Shown here: positions 8,487 through 17,002 of the stretch, in pieces | Layout: the number at the start of each line of letters is the position of its first letter | How positions within the stretch are numbered: position 1 is the first letter of the stretch | Origin: JBBKWU01 sp037969035 | GTDB lineage: Bacteria > Pseudomonadota > Alphaproteobacteria > Micavibrionales > Micavibrionaceae | Length of the DNA stretch: 64,000 bases | Direction of reading: 5' to 3' | Assembly: GCA_037969035.1 (NCBI GenBank) | Contig: JBBKWU010000019.1 | Span: 6,427 to 70,426, forward strand | Notes under the pieces: model-generated | What the model saw: only the letters and a program-made list of their open reading frames with translations | Told to the model about the DNA's origin: nothing | Database searches by the model: none | Program-made: the position numbers and the translations under genes

Positions 8487-9842
8487 ATGAACGATAGATA
8501 CGACGCCGAGCCCCAACACCACGAGCGCGAAGCACACGGCGTCTACACACGCCAAGCCGCCTTTGAAATTTTGGAAAATGTTCTCCAGCGCCGCCAACCG
8601 CTTGACCAAAGCATGGAATTGGCGCGCGGCATGAACGGTTTGAACACGCTTGATCGCGCCTTTGTGCGCATGGTCGTTGCCACGACGCTGCGCCGTTTGG
8701 GGCAAATTGATGATCTTATCCGCCAGTTCACGGACAAGCCAGAAGCCCCTTCCCCGCCTGCATTGCATACAATTTTGCGGATGGGCATTGCGCAAATTTT
8801 GTTTATGGATGTGCCCGATCATGCGGCTGTTGATACCAATGTTGAATTGGCGTCGGCGGTTAATCTCTCGCGCCAAAAAGGCTTTATCAACGCCATATTG
8901 CGCCGCTGTACCCGTGAAGGGGCAGCCCTTATCGCAAAACAAGATGCGCCGCGTTTGAACACACCCGAATGGTTGATGAAGCAATGGATCGAAGATTACG
9001 GTCTGCGCACAGCGGCTGAAATCGCCCAAGCCAACCTTTCCGAAGCCCCACTTGATATCACGTTGAAAGTCCCCGAGGAGCGCGAGCATTGGGCCGAAGT
9101 TCTTGATGCTACGATTTTACCAACGGGCACATTGCGCCGCCCGTCTGGTGGTAACGTTCATGATTTGCCAGGCTTTAACGATGGTATGTGGTGGGTGCAA
9201 GATGCGGCCTCTGCGATGCCTGCGCGTTTGTTTGGTGCGGATTTAGAGGGCAAAACCGTGCTTGATTTATGTGCTGCACCGGGTGGAAAAACCGCTCAGC
9301 TTGCCGCGCAAGGCGCCAATGTCCTCGCACTTGATCGCGCTGTGAAGCGTTTGAAGCGTTTAGAAGAAAATATGAAGCGCGTACGCCTCGAAGAGAGCGT
9401 AACCACCGAAATTGCTGACGCTGCCGCATGGCAGCCACGCGATAAGGCTGATTTTGTCCTTGTTGATGCGCCATGCACCGCCACAGGCACCGTGCGCCGC
9501 CATCCTGATGTGATATGGCTAAAACAACCACAAGACCTTGAAAGCTTGGTTGAGGTACAGCGTAGAATTCTTGATAACGCCGCAAAAATGCTCAATGTCG
9601 GTGGCACAATGATTTATTGCACATGCTCTATCCAAAAAGCCGAAGGCGAGCACCAAATCGAAGGCTTCCTGCAAAGCAAAGCAGGCAAAGGCATGCAACG
9701 CAAGCCATTCACCGCGTTCGAAGTCGGCAACATAACCGGCGCCCTCACTGAACAAGGCGAGCTCCGCCTCCTCCCCTCATACCTAACCGCTCTTGGCGGT
9801 ATTGACGGGTTTTACGCAGTACGGTTGGTGAAGGCGACTTAA
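8487..9842 (+). CDS. rsmB: 16S rRNA m5C967 methyltransferase
   Basis: A 451-residue RsmB/Sun-type enzyme. Residues of about 10-140 form a NusB-like RNA-binding domain (ARQAAFEILENVLQRR-like start). The Rossmann methyltransferase domain carries the SAM motif LDLCAAPGGKTAQLA, the DAPCTATGTVRRHPD motif, and the catalytic cysteine in YCTCSIQKAEGEHQ. It methylates C967 of 16S rRNA using S-adenosylmethionine. AGGA precedes the start. Confidence 0.93.
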   Translation: MNDRYDAEPQHHEREAHGVYTRQAAFEILENVLQRRQPLDQSMELARGMNGLNTLDRAFVRMVVATTLRRLGQIDDLIRQFTDKPEAPSPPALHTILRMGIAQILFMDVPDHAAVDTNVELASAVNLSRQKGFINAILRRCTREGAALIAKQDAPRLNTPEWLMKQWIEDYGLRTAAEIAQANLSEAPLDITLKVPEEREHWAEVLDATILPTGTLRRPSGGNVHDLPGFNDGMWWVQDAASAMPARLFGADLEGKTVLDLCAAPGGKTAQLAAQGANVLALDRAVKRLKRLEENMKRVRLEESVTTEIADAAAWQPRDKADFVLVDAPCTATGTVRRHPDVIWLKQPQDLESLVEVQRRILDNAAKMLNVGGTMIYCTCSIQKAEGEHQIEGFLQSKAGKGMQRKPFTAFEVGNITGALTEQGELRLLPSYLTALGGIDGFYAVRLVKAT

Positions 9843-9858
9843 GTAAAAAGCGACGGGT

Positions 9859-9868
9859 GCTATATAGC
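9859..9868. promoter_or_regulatory. 10-base palindrome before the mrr-like gene
   Basis: GCTATATAGC is a perfect palindrome in the 48-base gap between rsmB and the mrr-like gene, where the promoter of the latter would lie. It may be an operator or only a promoter-like AT-rich box. Confidence 0.25.
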
Positions 9869-9890
9869 TATTTTATAAAAGGAAAATAAA

Positions 9891-10799
9891 ATGTTAAAAC
9901 AAACCAAGGAAAATGAAATTATAGCCCCCAGACCTTATGATCTTATGTGGCCAACTCTAAAAGCATTGAAAGCTCTAGGAGGTTCAGCATCTAATCAAGA
10001 GTTAGTCGATAAAATTATCGAGGTCGAAGCGTATCCTGAAGAAATTCAAAAAATTCCTCACAAAGAAGGCCGGAAAACACAAATTGAATATAATGCGGCT
10101 TGGGCGCGGACACATTTAAAGAGAGTCAGCGCTATAAATAATGATGGTGCAAAAGGTGTTTGGGTGTTGCTAGATTCCGGTGATGATCTGTTGGAGGCGG
10201 ATATGGAGAAAATTTTTTTAGCCTCAAGGAAAATAAAGTCAGAAAACAGAAAAAGAAAAAAAGATCATGCTGATGTTAAAAAAAATGTTGATTTAGATTC
10301 ATCCAAAGATGCGGATCTTAACGAAGATGAAATCAATACAGATGATTGGAAAGACCAATTATTAGAAAAGCTGTATGGCATTGACCCCTATGATTTTGAA
10401 AAACTTTGCCAACTTGTACTTCGAGAGTCTGGTTTTATAAAAGTAGAGGTAACAAAAAAATCAGGTGATGGCGGTATAGACGGAGTCGGTATTTTAAGAG
10501 TGAATTTGTTGTCGTTCCATGTTTCTTTTCAATGTAAACGGTACAAAAGCAGTGTTGGTGCCGGCGATATTCGAGATTTTAGGGGTGCTTTCGTTGGACG
10601 CGGAGATAAAGGCCTTTTTATTACGACGGGGACATTTACTTCCGAAGCCAGAAAGGAAGCAAATCGCGATGGCGCGCCAGCAATAGATTTGATAGATGGT
10701 GAAGACCTTTGCGATCTTTTGAAAAACCTTAAGCTCGGTGTTAAGACAGAGTTTATTGAAAAGGTGACTATCAATGACGAATGGTTCTATAAAATATAG
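9891..10799 (+). CDS. mrr: Mrr-type restriction endonuclease
   Basis: A 302-residue protein with an N-terminal winged-helix Mrr_N-like domain (residues 10-90), a Lys/Asp-rich linker, and a C-terminal Mrr catalytic domain (about 160-285). The PD-(D/E)XK-like site is GDGGIDG with Asp197 and Q214-C-K216. This is the type IV restriction architecture that cuts modified foreign DNA. AAAGGA lies before the start. Base composition is visibly more A-rich than rsmB and rpe around it, and it interrupts an otherwise housekeeping run, which suggests acquisition. Confidence 0.85.
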   Translation: MLKQTKENEIIAPRPYDLMWPTLKALKALGGSASNQELVDKIIEVEAYPEEIQKIPHKEGRKTQIEYNAAWARTHLKRVSAINNDGAKGVWVLLDSGDDLLEADMEKIFLASRKIKSENRKRKKDHADVKKNVDLDSSKDADLNEDEINTDDWKDQLLEKLYGIDPYDFEKLCQLVLRESGFIKVEVTKKSGDGGIDGVGILRVNLLSFHVSFQCKRYKSSVGAGDIRDFRGAFVGRGDKGLFITTGTFTSEARKEANRDGAPAIDLIDGEDLCDLLKNLKLGVKTEFIEKVTINDEWFYKI

Positions 10800-10948
10800 C
10801 TTAAGTTGGCGTGCACTATTTCCACATTTCTCCCCGATAACACGTGAAATGATTCTGAAAACCTGCTAATAATGGTATATAGAACATGCATTCGCATGCG
10901 TTTTGCAGACTCGTCAAAAATCATTCACTCTGTTCACGGAATTTATTT

Positions 10949-11608
10949 ATGTCACACGCCCCGATTCTTATTTCACCGTCTATGCTCTCTTGTGATTTTT
11001 CTAACCTTGAGAAAGAGCTCAAAGCCATTGATACGGCGGGGGCTGACTATATCCACCTTGATGTGATGGACGGGCATTTTGTGCCTAATATTACCTTTGG
11101 TCCGCCAGTTGTTGCGGCGATGCGTCCACACACGAAGAAAATTTTTGATGTGCATTTAATGATCGCGCCTGCAGATCCTTATCTACAAGCCTTTGCTGAT
11201 GCGGGTTCGGACATTATCACCATTCATGCTGAAGCGGGGCCGCACTTGCACCGCAGTTTACAAGCCATCCGCGCGATGGGTAAAAAAGCAGGCGTGTCGC
11301 TCAACCCTTCCACTCCAGCAGACGCGATCAAACATGTGATGGATTTGGTTGATCTTGTGTTGGTGATGACCGTTAACCCTGGTTTCGGCGGGCAGAGCTT
11401 TATTCCTGTGCTCGATAAAATCACAGACATCCGCAAGATGATTAACGCCACAGGCCGCGAGATTGATTTAGAAGTCGATGGCGGTGTGAACCCGCAAACA
11501 GCCAAACAAGTGATCAAAGCAGGGGCAAATGTTTTGGTTGCTGGTACTGCTGTGTTCAAAGACGGCCCCGCAAAATACGCAGAAAACATTAAAGCGCTAA
11601 GAGGTTAA
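10949..11608 (+). CDS. rpe: Ribulose-phosphate 3-epimerase
   Basis: A 219-residue TIM-barrel enzyme. Characteristic motifs are ISPSMLSCDF at the start, YIHLDVMDGHFVPN with the metal-site residues, FDVHLMI, VNPGFGGQ and EVDGGVN. It interconverts ribulose-5-phosphate and xylulose-5-phosphate in the pentose phosphate pathway. The frame is open 21 codons upstream, but the ATG at 10949 with CACGGA upstream gives the family length. The heparinase-like gene follows after 7 bases. Confidence 0.94.
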   Translation: MSHAPILISPSMLSCDFSNLEKELKAIDTAGADYIHLDVMDGHFVPNITFGPPVVAAMRPHTKKIFDVHLMIAPADPYLQAFADAGSDIITIHAEAGPHLHRSLQAIRAMGKKAGVSLNPSTPADAIKHVMDLVDLVLVMTVNPGFGGQSFIPVLDKITDIRKMINATGREIDLEVDGGVNPQTAKQVIKAGANVLVAGTAVFKDGPAKYAENIKALRG

Positions 11609-11615
11609 GACATCC

Positions 11616-13250
11616 ATGTCTTTTGACTTTATCCATAAACTGAAACACCGCGCAGCAAAGCTTGCCTATAGCAACGTGCTGTATGATTGGTCGCTGGGCG
11701 GTACGGTGCCGAACGCGTTTGTGTCGGTGCCGACGGATTCTTGGCCGGGTGATATGGAGCGCGGACGTTGGCTTTGCGAAGGTACATTCATGGTTGCGGG
11801 TGAGCCGCTGCAAATCCATGGCGAGTGCTGGGAGCCCACAGGCATTAATGATATTTGGCTGTCTTATATTCATAGCTTTGACTGGTTGCGTGATTTGCGC
11901 GCGGTCGGCGGTGATACAGGACGCCAAGCAGCGCGCGCCTACATTGATAATTGGATCGCGCATTATGCAGGCTGGCACGAAAAAACATGGCGGCCTGACA
12001 TCGCGGGTAAGCGCGTGGCGAGTTGGATTTCGCTGTATGAGTTTTACGGCGCGAGTGCCGATCTTGATTTCCAAGAGCGTTTCTTTGATAGCGTATCCAG
12101 ACAAGCGCGGCATCTTTCGCGTGCGCTTCCAGAGACGCTTTTTGGCTTGCCGCTGCTTCATGGGATAAAGGGATTGGCGTTCGCAGGGCTTGCCTTGCCG
12201 CGTGCCGAGCATTATCTGGAGCAAGCACTCGACTTACTGCAAGTCGAAACAGAGAAACAAATTTTGAGCGATGGCGGTCACGTCAGCCGCAGCCCTTCGC
12301 AGCTAGTCGAAGCGTTGCGTATTTATATAGACATAAGAAATGGCTTGCTCCACGCCGGCTATCCCGTGCCCGAACAAATTGAGCATAACATTGACCGCAT
12401 GACGCAGGCTGTGCGCTTCTTCCGCTATTCTGATAAGAAGCTCGCGGTGTTTCACGGCGGTCAAGAAGGCGATATGAACTGGCTGGATTCTGTCCTAGCA
12501 AAAGCCAATGGTCGTGGTCGCATTTTACGCGGTTTGCCGCATACAGGATTTGAGCGTTTATCCCAAGGGCGCAGTGTTCTCACCGTTGATGCAGGGCTGC
12601 CACCTGTTTATCCGTATGACAAAAAAGCCCACGCCGCGCCGATGGCGTTTGAATTTATCTACGGCAAAGAACGTATTTTCGTTTCATGCGGTACACACCC
12701 GCTTGACGCGCAATGGCAAGATGTCTTGCGTGGCACAGCAGCGCATAACATGGCAGAAATCGACCACCGTAATATCTGTGAAATTTTGCAAGACGGTCAC
12801 ATGGGGCGTCGCCCGAAAAACGTGATTAGCACGCGTGAAGAAACAGACGGCGTGTCACTGCTTGAAATGTGCCATGACGGATATGGCGCGGTGAATGGCA
12901 TCACCCACCGCCGCCGTTTATTCATGACCGACCAAGGCCATGATTTACGTGGTGAGGAAAGCTTTAATTGCAGCATCGGTTTGGGTAAGCCTGCCGATAT
13001 TGCCATTCGTTTCCACCTTCATCCGCGCGTGCAGGTTTCCCTTATTCGTGAGGGGCAAGAAGCATTGCTCCGTCTTGGCGGCGGCGCAGGTTGGCGTTTC
13101 ATCCATGATGCGGGCGGTTTGACGTTGGAAAACAGTATTTATTTGGGCGAAGGCGCACAGCCGCGCAAAACCAAACAGCTCGTGATCAATGCACGCATGG
13201 ATAGCGATTACGCGATGCTGAAATGGGCCCTCCGCCGCGAAGGGCGTTAA
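11616..13250 (+). CDS. Heparinase II/III family protein
   Basis: A 544-residue protein with an N-terminal alpha/alpha toroid-like region and a C-terminal heparinase II/III-like beta domain (from about residue 330, beginning near AHAAPMAFEFIYGKERIFVS). Alphaproteobacterial members often sit beside rsmB, rpe or purH, as here. The family cleaves uronic-acid-containing polysaccharides by elimination, but the substrate of these chromosomal members is not established. No signal peptide is evident. GAGG precedes the ATG, and the gene is coupled to rpe. Confidence 0.85.
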   Translation: MSFDFIHKLKHRAAKLAYSNVLYDWSLGGTVPNAFVSVPTDSWPGDMERGRWLCEGTFMVAGEPLQIHGECWEPTGINDIWLSYIHSFDWLRDLRAVGGDTGRQAARAYIDNWIAHYAGWHEKTWRPDIAGKRVASWISLYEFYGASADLDFQERFFDSVSRQARHLSRALPETLFGLPLLHGIKGLAFAGLALPRAEHYLEQALDLLQVETEKQILSDGGHVSRSPSQLVEALRIYIDIRNGLLHAGYPVPEQIEHNIDRMTQAVRFFRYSDKKLAVFHGGQEGDMNWLDSVLAKANGRGRILRGLPHTGFERLSQGRSVLTVDAGLPPVYPYDKKAHAAPMAFEFIYGKERIFVSCGTHPLDAQWQDVLRGTAAHNMAEIDHRNICEILQDGHMGRRPKNVISTREETDGVSLLEMCHDGYGAVNGITHRRRLFMTDQGHDLRGEESFNCSIGLGKPADIAIRFHLHPRVQVSLIREGQEALLRLGGGAGWRFIHDAGGLTLENSIYLGEGAQPRKTKQLVINARMDSDYAMLKWALRREGR

Positions 13251-13327
13251 GAGTAAGCCATGTATCTTAGCCGCATATATGGTTGATAAAACTTGCGCTG
13301 ATAAAGCTCTTTTTGCTATATTTTGTT

Positions 13328-13903
13328 ATGTTAAAAGATATCTTTAATACATTGGCCTTATCACTAACCATGGTTGGCACTCCTGCCATCTCTGATGATT
13401 TTACTGGAGATGAAATCAGGAATATGTTCTTCGAACCTAAATATGAGTTTGAAGAACCTGTATGCATGGTTGATGGTGTTAACGTGGAATATAGAGAAAT
13501 TCCGTCTGATATTATGATGATTCATAGATATGGGAAACTTTTGGCTTTTGCGAATATTGATGCCGACGATATACCGTTTATTATGATTGATAGAGCCATG
13601 CTGTCTTCTGTGAATCCTGTATTTCGTGAACATGTTCTTAGGCATGAATGTGCTCACCACACAGGCCAACATTTCTCCCCGTTTGGTGGCTCTGACGATG
13701 AGGCCAACGAAGATGAAGCTGACTGTTTGGCAATTATCAATGGAAAGTTAGAAGGGGTTCGGGAAGAGGATTTAGAGGTTATTGAAAGTTTTAATAGGGC
13801 CCTAGTACAGGCTTTCTATCCTCGTAAATACAAAGAGGGTGAAGCTGATGTTAGAAATGAAAAATTACGTTCTTGTTACTTCTATTCCAATCTAGATATG
13901 TAG
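13328..13903 (+). CDS. Putative HExxH metalloprotease-like protein
   Basis: A 191-residue protein of unknown family. It has a gluzincin-like zinc motif HECAH (residues 106-110) and a downstream acidic stretch NEDEADCLA about 25 residues later that could supply the third ligand. The N-terminus is hydrophobic, compatible with a weak signal peptide ending near VGTPAIS. The ATG at 13328 is chosen; a TTG at 13283 in the same frame would add a more hydrophobic leader. The final 30 residues are basic. Peptidase activity is inferred only from the motif. Confidence 0.65.
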   Translation: MLKDIFNTLALSLTMVGTPAISDDFTGDEIRNMFFEPKYEFEEPVCMVDGVNVEYREIPSDIMMIHRYGKLLAFANIDADDIPFIMIDRAMLSSVNPVFREHVLRHECAHHTGQHFSPFGGSDDEANEDEADCLAIINGKLEGVREEDLEVIESFNRALVQAFYPRKYKEGEADVRNEKLRSCYFYSNLDM

Positions 13904-13924
13904 ATGCTACAGCGGCGTTTTTGT

Positions 13925-14566
13925 TCATGGTTTTGGGCTCCAAACGGGTAGCGGATAATTATCCCTCTTAAATGTTTCGGCCTGTGCGATGAATTGTTGA
14001 AACCCTGCTGTGTTTTTAACGTCATCCGTTGCCAGAACACTGAACGTACGCGCGCTGTTTGTAAGGCGTAAATTTGTCTGTCTTACAAATAACAGGCAAT
14101 CAAATTGCGTGTTGTGCTCATCCTCCGAGGGGTGCTCCACCACATCCACAAATGGCAATCCAAACTCAGAAATATCATTCCGCAGGTAAGAGGGTAAGCG
14201 ATATTTTTTTAACTCATCTTCTAGCCCCGCATCATAATTGCGCAGCCATCCTTTATTGGGATCACTGTGTTTGCGCGTTGCTTGGCAATAGGCGCTTCTG
14301 TCATCTTCCATGATGTGATAATTTGCCAACCCTGAGAGCATGCCGCGTACAAATGTCGTTTTCCCTGTGTGTGATATGGCATCAAGCCCAACCCGAATAG
14401 GGCGGTTTTGTTCACGGCTGATGTCTCGCATGCCACAAACCGCATGGGCAAAGGCACGCCCCAGATGAACCGTTTCATCGGCGTTACTGGCTTTGAATAA
14501 CGGCATTGAATCTCTCATTTTAAGAAACAAATTCACGTATTTTTTTGCGTCAAAATTATCGGGCAT
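13925..14566 (-). CDS. TsaE-like P-loop protein with altered Walker A
   Basis: A 213-residue protein. Residues 30-80 resemble TsaE: HLGRAFAHAV, then GLDAISHTGKTTFVRGML, but the Walker A first glycine is Ala63 (AISHTGKT, residues 63-70). A later FVDVVEHP is reminiscent of the TsaE VEWPE region. TsaE is the ATPase for the tRNA t6A modification complex; this divergent copy could instead be a small kinase or regulatory ATPase. The ATG at 14566 has AGGCGAGAG upstream, preferred over 14632. It is divergent from radA. Confidence 0.6.
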   Translation of the reverse strand: MPDNFDAKKYVNLFLKMRDSMPLFKASNADETVHLGRAFAHAVCGMRDISREQNRPIRVGLDAISHTGKTTFVRGMLSGLANYHIMEDDRSAYCQATRKHSDPNKGWLRNYDAGLEDELKKYRLPSYLRNDISEFGLPFVDVVEHPSEDEHNTQFDCLLFVRQTNLRLTNSARTFSVLATDDVKNTAGFQQFIAQAETFKRDNYPLPVWSPKP

Positions 14567-14722
14567 GTGCTGCTCTCGCCTGAATATTATTTTATGAGAA
14601 GCGATTATACTGATTTTTTTACCATAATGCAAAATTGACGTATTTTTATTATTGTTCTTTCTTTGTTCTCATTTGTGGTGTAAAAAGAAAGAAGAAACAA
14701 TCAACGCAGATTCGAGTACATC

Positions 14723-16123
14723 ATGGCCAAATCAAGAACATCCTATCTCTGTCAATCCTGTGGCGCGGTTCATACCAAATGGTCGGGCAAATGCGATGCA
14801 TGTGGGGAGTGGAACTCCATCTCCGAGGAAATTATTGAGGCATCCATCCCCAAAGGCATGGTCGGCAGTAAAAAAGGCCGCTCGATCGAGTTTTTTGATC
14901 TCGGTGGGCAAAATCATGAAAAAGTACCGCGCCGCAAAACGGGTATCGCTGAATTTGATCGTGTGACGGGCGGCGGTCTTGTGCCGGGGTCTGCTATTCT
15001 TACGGGTGGTGATCCGGGTATCGGGAAATCAACGCTGCTGCTGCAAGTCGTGTGTACGCTTGCCAATAAAGGTGTGCGTTGTGCTTATGTTTCGGGCGAG
15101 GAATCCGTTGACCAAGTGCGTTTGCGCGCGGATCGTTTGGGGCTTGCCAAAGCACCTGTGTCGCTTGCGGCGTCTAACAGTGTGCGCGATATTGTGGCCT
15201 CGATGGAACAAAATGATAACCCGATGGATTTGATCGTGATCGATTCCATTCAAACCATGTATGTCGATAACGTTGAAAGTGCCCCTGGCACCGTTACCCA
15301 AGTGCGAACATCGGCGCAGGAAATTATTCGCGTTGCCAAAAAACGCGGCATTTGTGTTCTGTTTGTCGGGCATGTGACCAAAGACGGGCAAATCGCGGGG
15401 CCACGCGTCTTGGAACATATGGTTGATACGGTGCTGTACTTCGAAGGTGATCGTTCCCACCAATTCCGCATTTTGCGCGCGGTGAAAAACCGTTTTGGGC
15501 CAACTGATGAAATCGGTGTGTTTGAAATGGTGAACGAGGGTTTAGCCGAGGTTGCAAACCCCTCCGCACTCTTCCTTGCGCAGCGCCAACAAAACGTGGC
15601 GGGTAGCTCTGTTTTGGCGGGACTCGAAGGATCGCGCCCTGTGTTGGTGGAGGTGCAGGCACTTGTTGCGCCATCGTCCCTTGCCACGCCGCGCCGTGCG
15701 GTTTTGGGCTGGGATGCGGGGCGGTTGGCGATGATCTTGGCGGTGCTCGAAACGCGCTGCGGCCTACAATTTTCAGGGTGTGAGATTTATCTCAACATCG
15801 CGGGCGGTATCCGTATTAACGAACCCGCCGCTGATATGGCGGTCGCGGCGGCGTTGATTAGTGCGGCATCGGGTGAACCGCTTCCGATGGATGCTGTGTT
15901 TTTTGGCGAGATTGGTTTGGCAGGAGAAGTGCGCCAAGTCGCGCAACCTGATTTGCGTTTAAAAGAATCGGCAAAGCTCGGTTTTGAAAAAGCCTTCATG
16001 CCACGCCGTAAAAAGAATAAAGACCGTAAAGCAGATCCGCTTTTGATCAATGAAATTGCCCATATTCAAGATATTGTTGATATGTTCTCTGGAGAAAACA
16101 AAACATCGCGCCGTGCAGCTTGA
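14723..16123 (+). CDS. radA: DNA repair protein RadA/Sms
   Basis: A 466-residue protein of normal length. The zinc finger is Cys10, Cys13, Cys24, Cys27; Walker A is GDPGIGKST at residues 96-104; the RadA-specific KNRFGPTDEIG motif follows; the C-terminal third is a Lon-protease-like domain. RadA is a RecA-like helicase for branch migration in recombinational repair. It is followed by cvpA and purF, the usual alphaproteobacterial order. Confidence 0.95.
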   Translation: MAKSRTSYLCQSCGAVHTKWSGKCDACGEWNSISEEIIEASIPKGMVGSKKGRSIEFFDLGGQNHEKVPRRKTGIAEFDRVTGGGLVPGSAILTGGDPGIGKSTLLLQVVCTLANKGVRCAYVSGEESVDQVRLRADRLGLAKAPVSLAASNSVRDIVASMEQNDNPMDLIVIDSIQTMYVDNVESAPGTVTQVRTSAQEIIRVAKKRGICVLFVGHVTKDGQIAGPRVLEHMVDTVLYFEGDRSHQFRILRAVKNRFGPTDEIGVFEMVNEGLAEVANPSALFLAQRQQNVAGSSVLAGLEGSRPVLVEVQALVAPSSLATPRRAVLGWDAGRLAMILAVLETRCGLQFSGCEIYLNIAGGIRINEPAADMAVAAALISAASGEPLPMDAVFFGEIGLAGEVRQVAQPDLRLKESAKLGFEKAFMPRRKKNKDRKADPLLINEIAHIQDIVDMFSGENKTSRRAA

Positions 16124-16183
16124 AAAACCCGTCATATTTGCGTATCAATATGCTAGACAAAGTTTTTTGCACAAAGGATTCGC

Positions 16184-17002
16184 ATGGAAATCTCCGTGAT
16201 TATATTTGACCTTCTGGTTCTCACCATTCTTTTGATTTCTATCGGGATTGCGACATTGCGTGGTTTTATCCGCGAAGTGCTTACAATTTTTGGTGTTGTT
16301 GGCGGTGTTGCCGCGGCTTATTTCTTAGGGCCGCTTCTCGCGCCGACCTTTAATGGTTGGCTGGTCGGTGATGCCGAAGGTGATGAAATACCGAAACTTC
16401 TGGGCATTATCCCGTATGACATGGTAGCAGATTTCTTAGCGTATGGCCTCATCTTTATCATTGTTGTGATTATCCTGTCCTTTGTTAGCCATTTTCTTTC
16501 AAGTGCTGCTAAAGCACTCGGCCTTGGCATTCTTGACCGTGTGCTTGGAGCGCTCTTTGGTTGTGTGCGCGCTGTCATTATTATCGGTATTATCTACATG
16601 CCGTTTTACATGTTGGCAGATAAAGAGTACCGCACAGAGCTATTTGGTAACGCCAAAAGCTATAGCTATGTCGAGCGTATCACCGCGCAACTTCACAGTT
16701 TTATGCCCGAAAGCGTGACCGAAGAAATCGAAGACGATAAGAAAAAAGGCAAAGACGGTATTGCCGAGAAGCTTCGCAGAGAAGTTGAAGAAAAATTCCA
16801 AGAGGTAACTGGCGGCGACAAAGATAATAAAGACTCTAAAACCACAGACTCTAAAACAGCAGAGCCAGAAACGACAGAAGACGCGCCACCACCAAAACCG
16901 CCTGCAAACCCGTCAGGTTATGAAGATAACCAGCGCGAAAGGCTAGAGCAGCTTTTCGAAGAGGGCATTGACGGCATGAACGAAGGAAACGCAAATGAAT
17001 AA
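16184..17002 (+). CDS. cvpA: CvpA family membrane protein
   Basis: A 272-residue inner-membrane protein. Four hydrophobic segments occupy residues of about 1-145, with the typical TLRGFIREVLTIFG motif in the first loop. A long charged, Lys/Glu- and Pro-rich cytoplasmic tail follows and is longer than in E. coli CvpA. The family is linked to colicin V production and envelope stress in E. coli. Its stop overlaps purF by eight bases, the classic cvpA-purF arrangement. Confidence 0.9.
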   Translation: MEISVIIFDLLVLTILLISIGIATLRGFIREVLTIFGVVGGVAAAYFLGPLLAPTFNGWLVGDAEGDEIPKLLGIIPYDMVADFLAYGLIFIIVVIILSFVSHFLSSAAKALGLGILDRVLGALFGCVRAVIIIGIIYMPFYMLADKEYRTELFGNAKSYSYVERITAQLHSFMPESVTEEIEDDKKKGKDGIAEKLRREVEEKFQEVTGGDKDNKDSKTTDSKTAEPETTEDAPPPKPPANPSGYEDNQRERLEQLFEEGIDGMNEGNANE

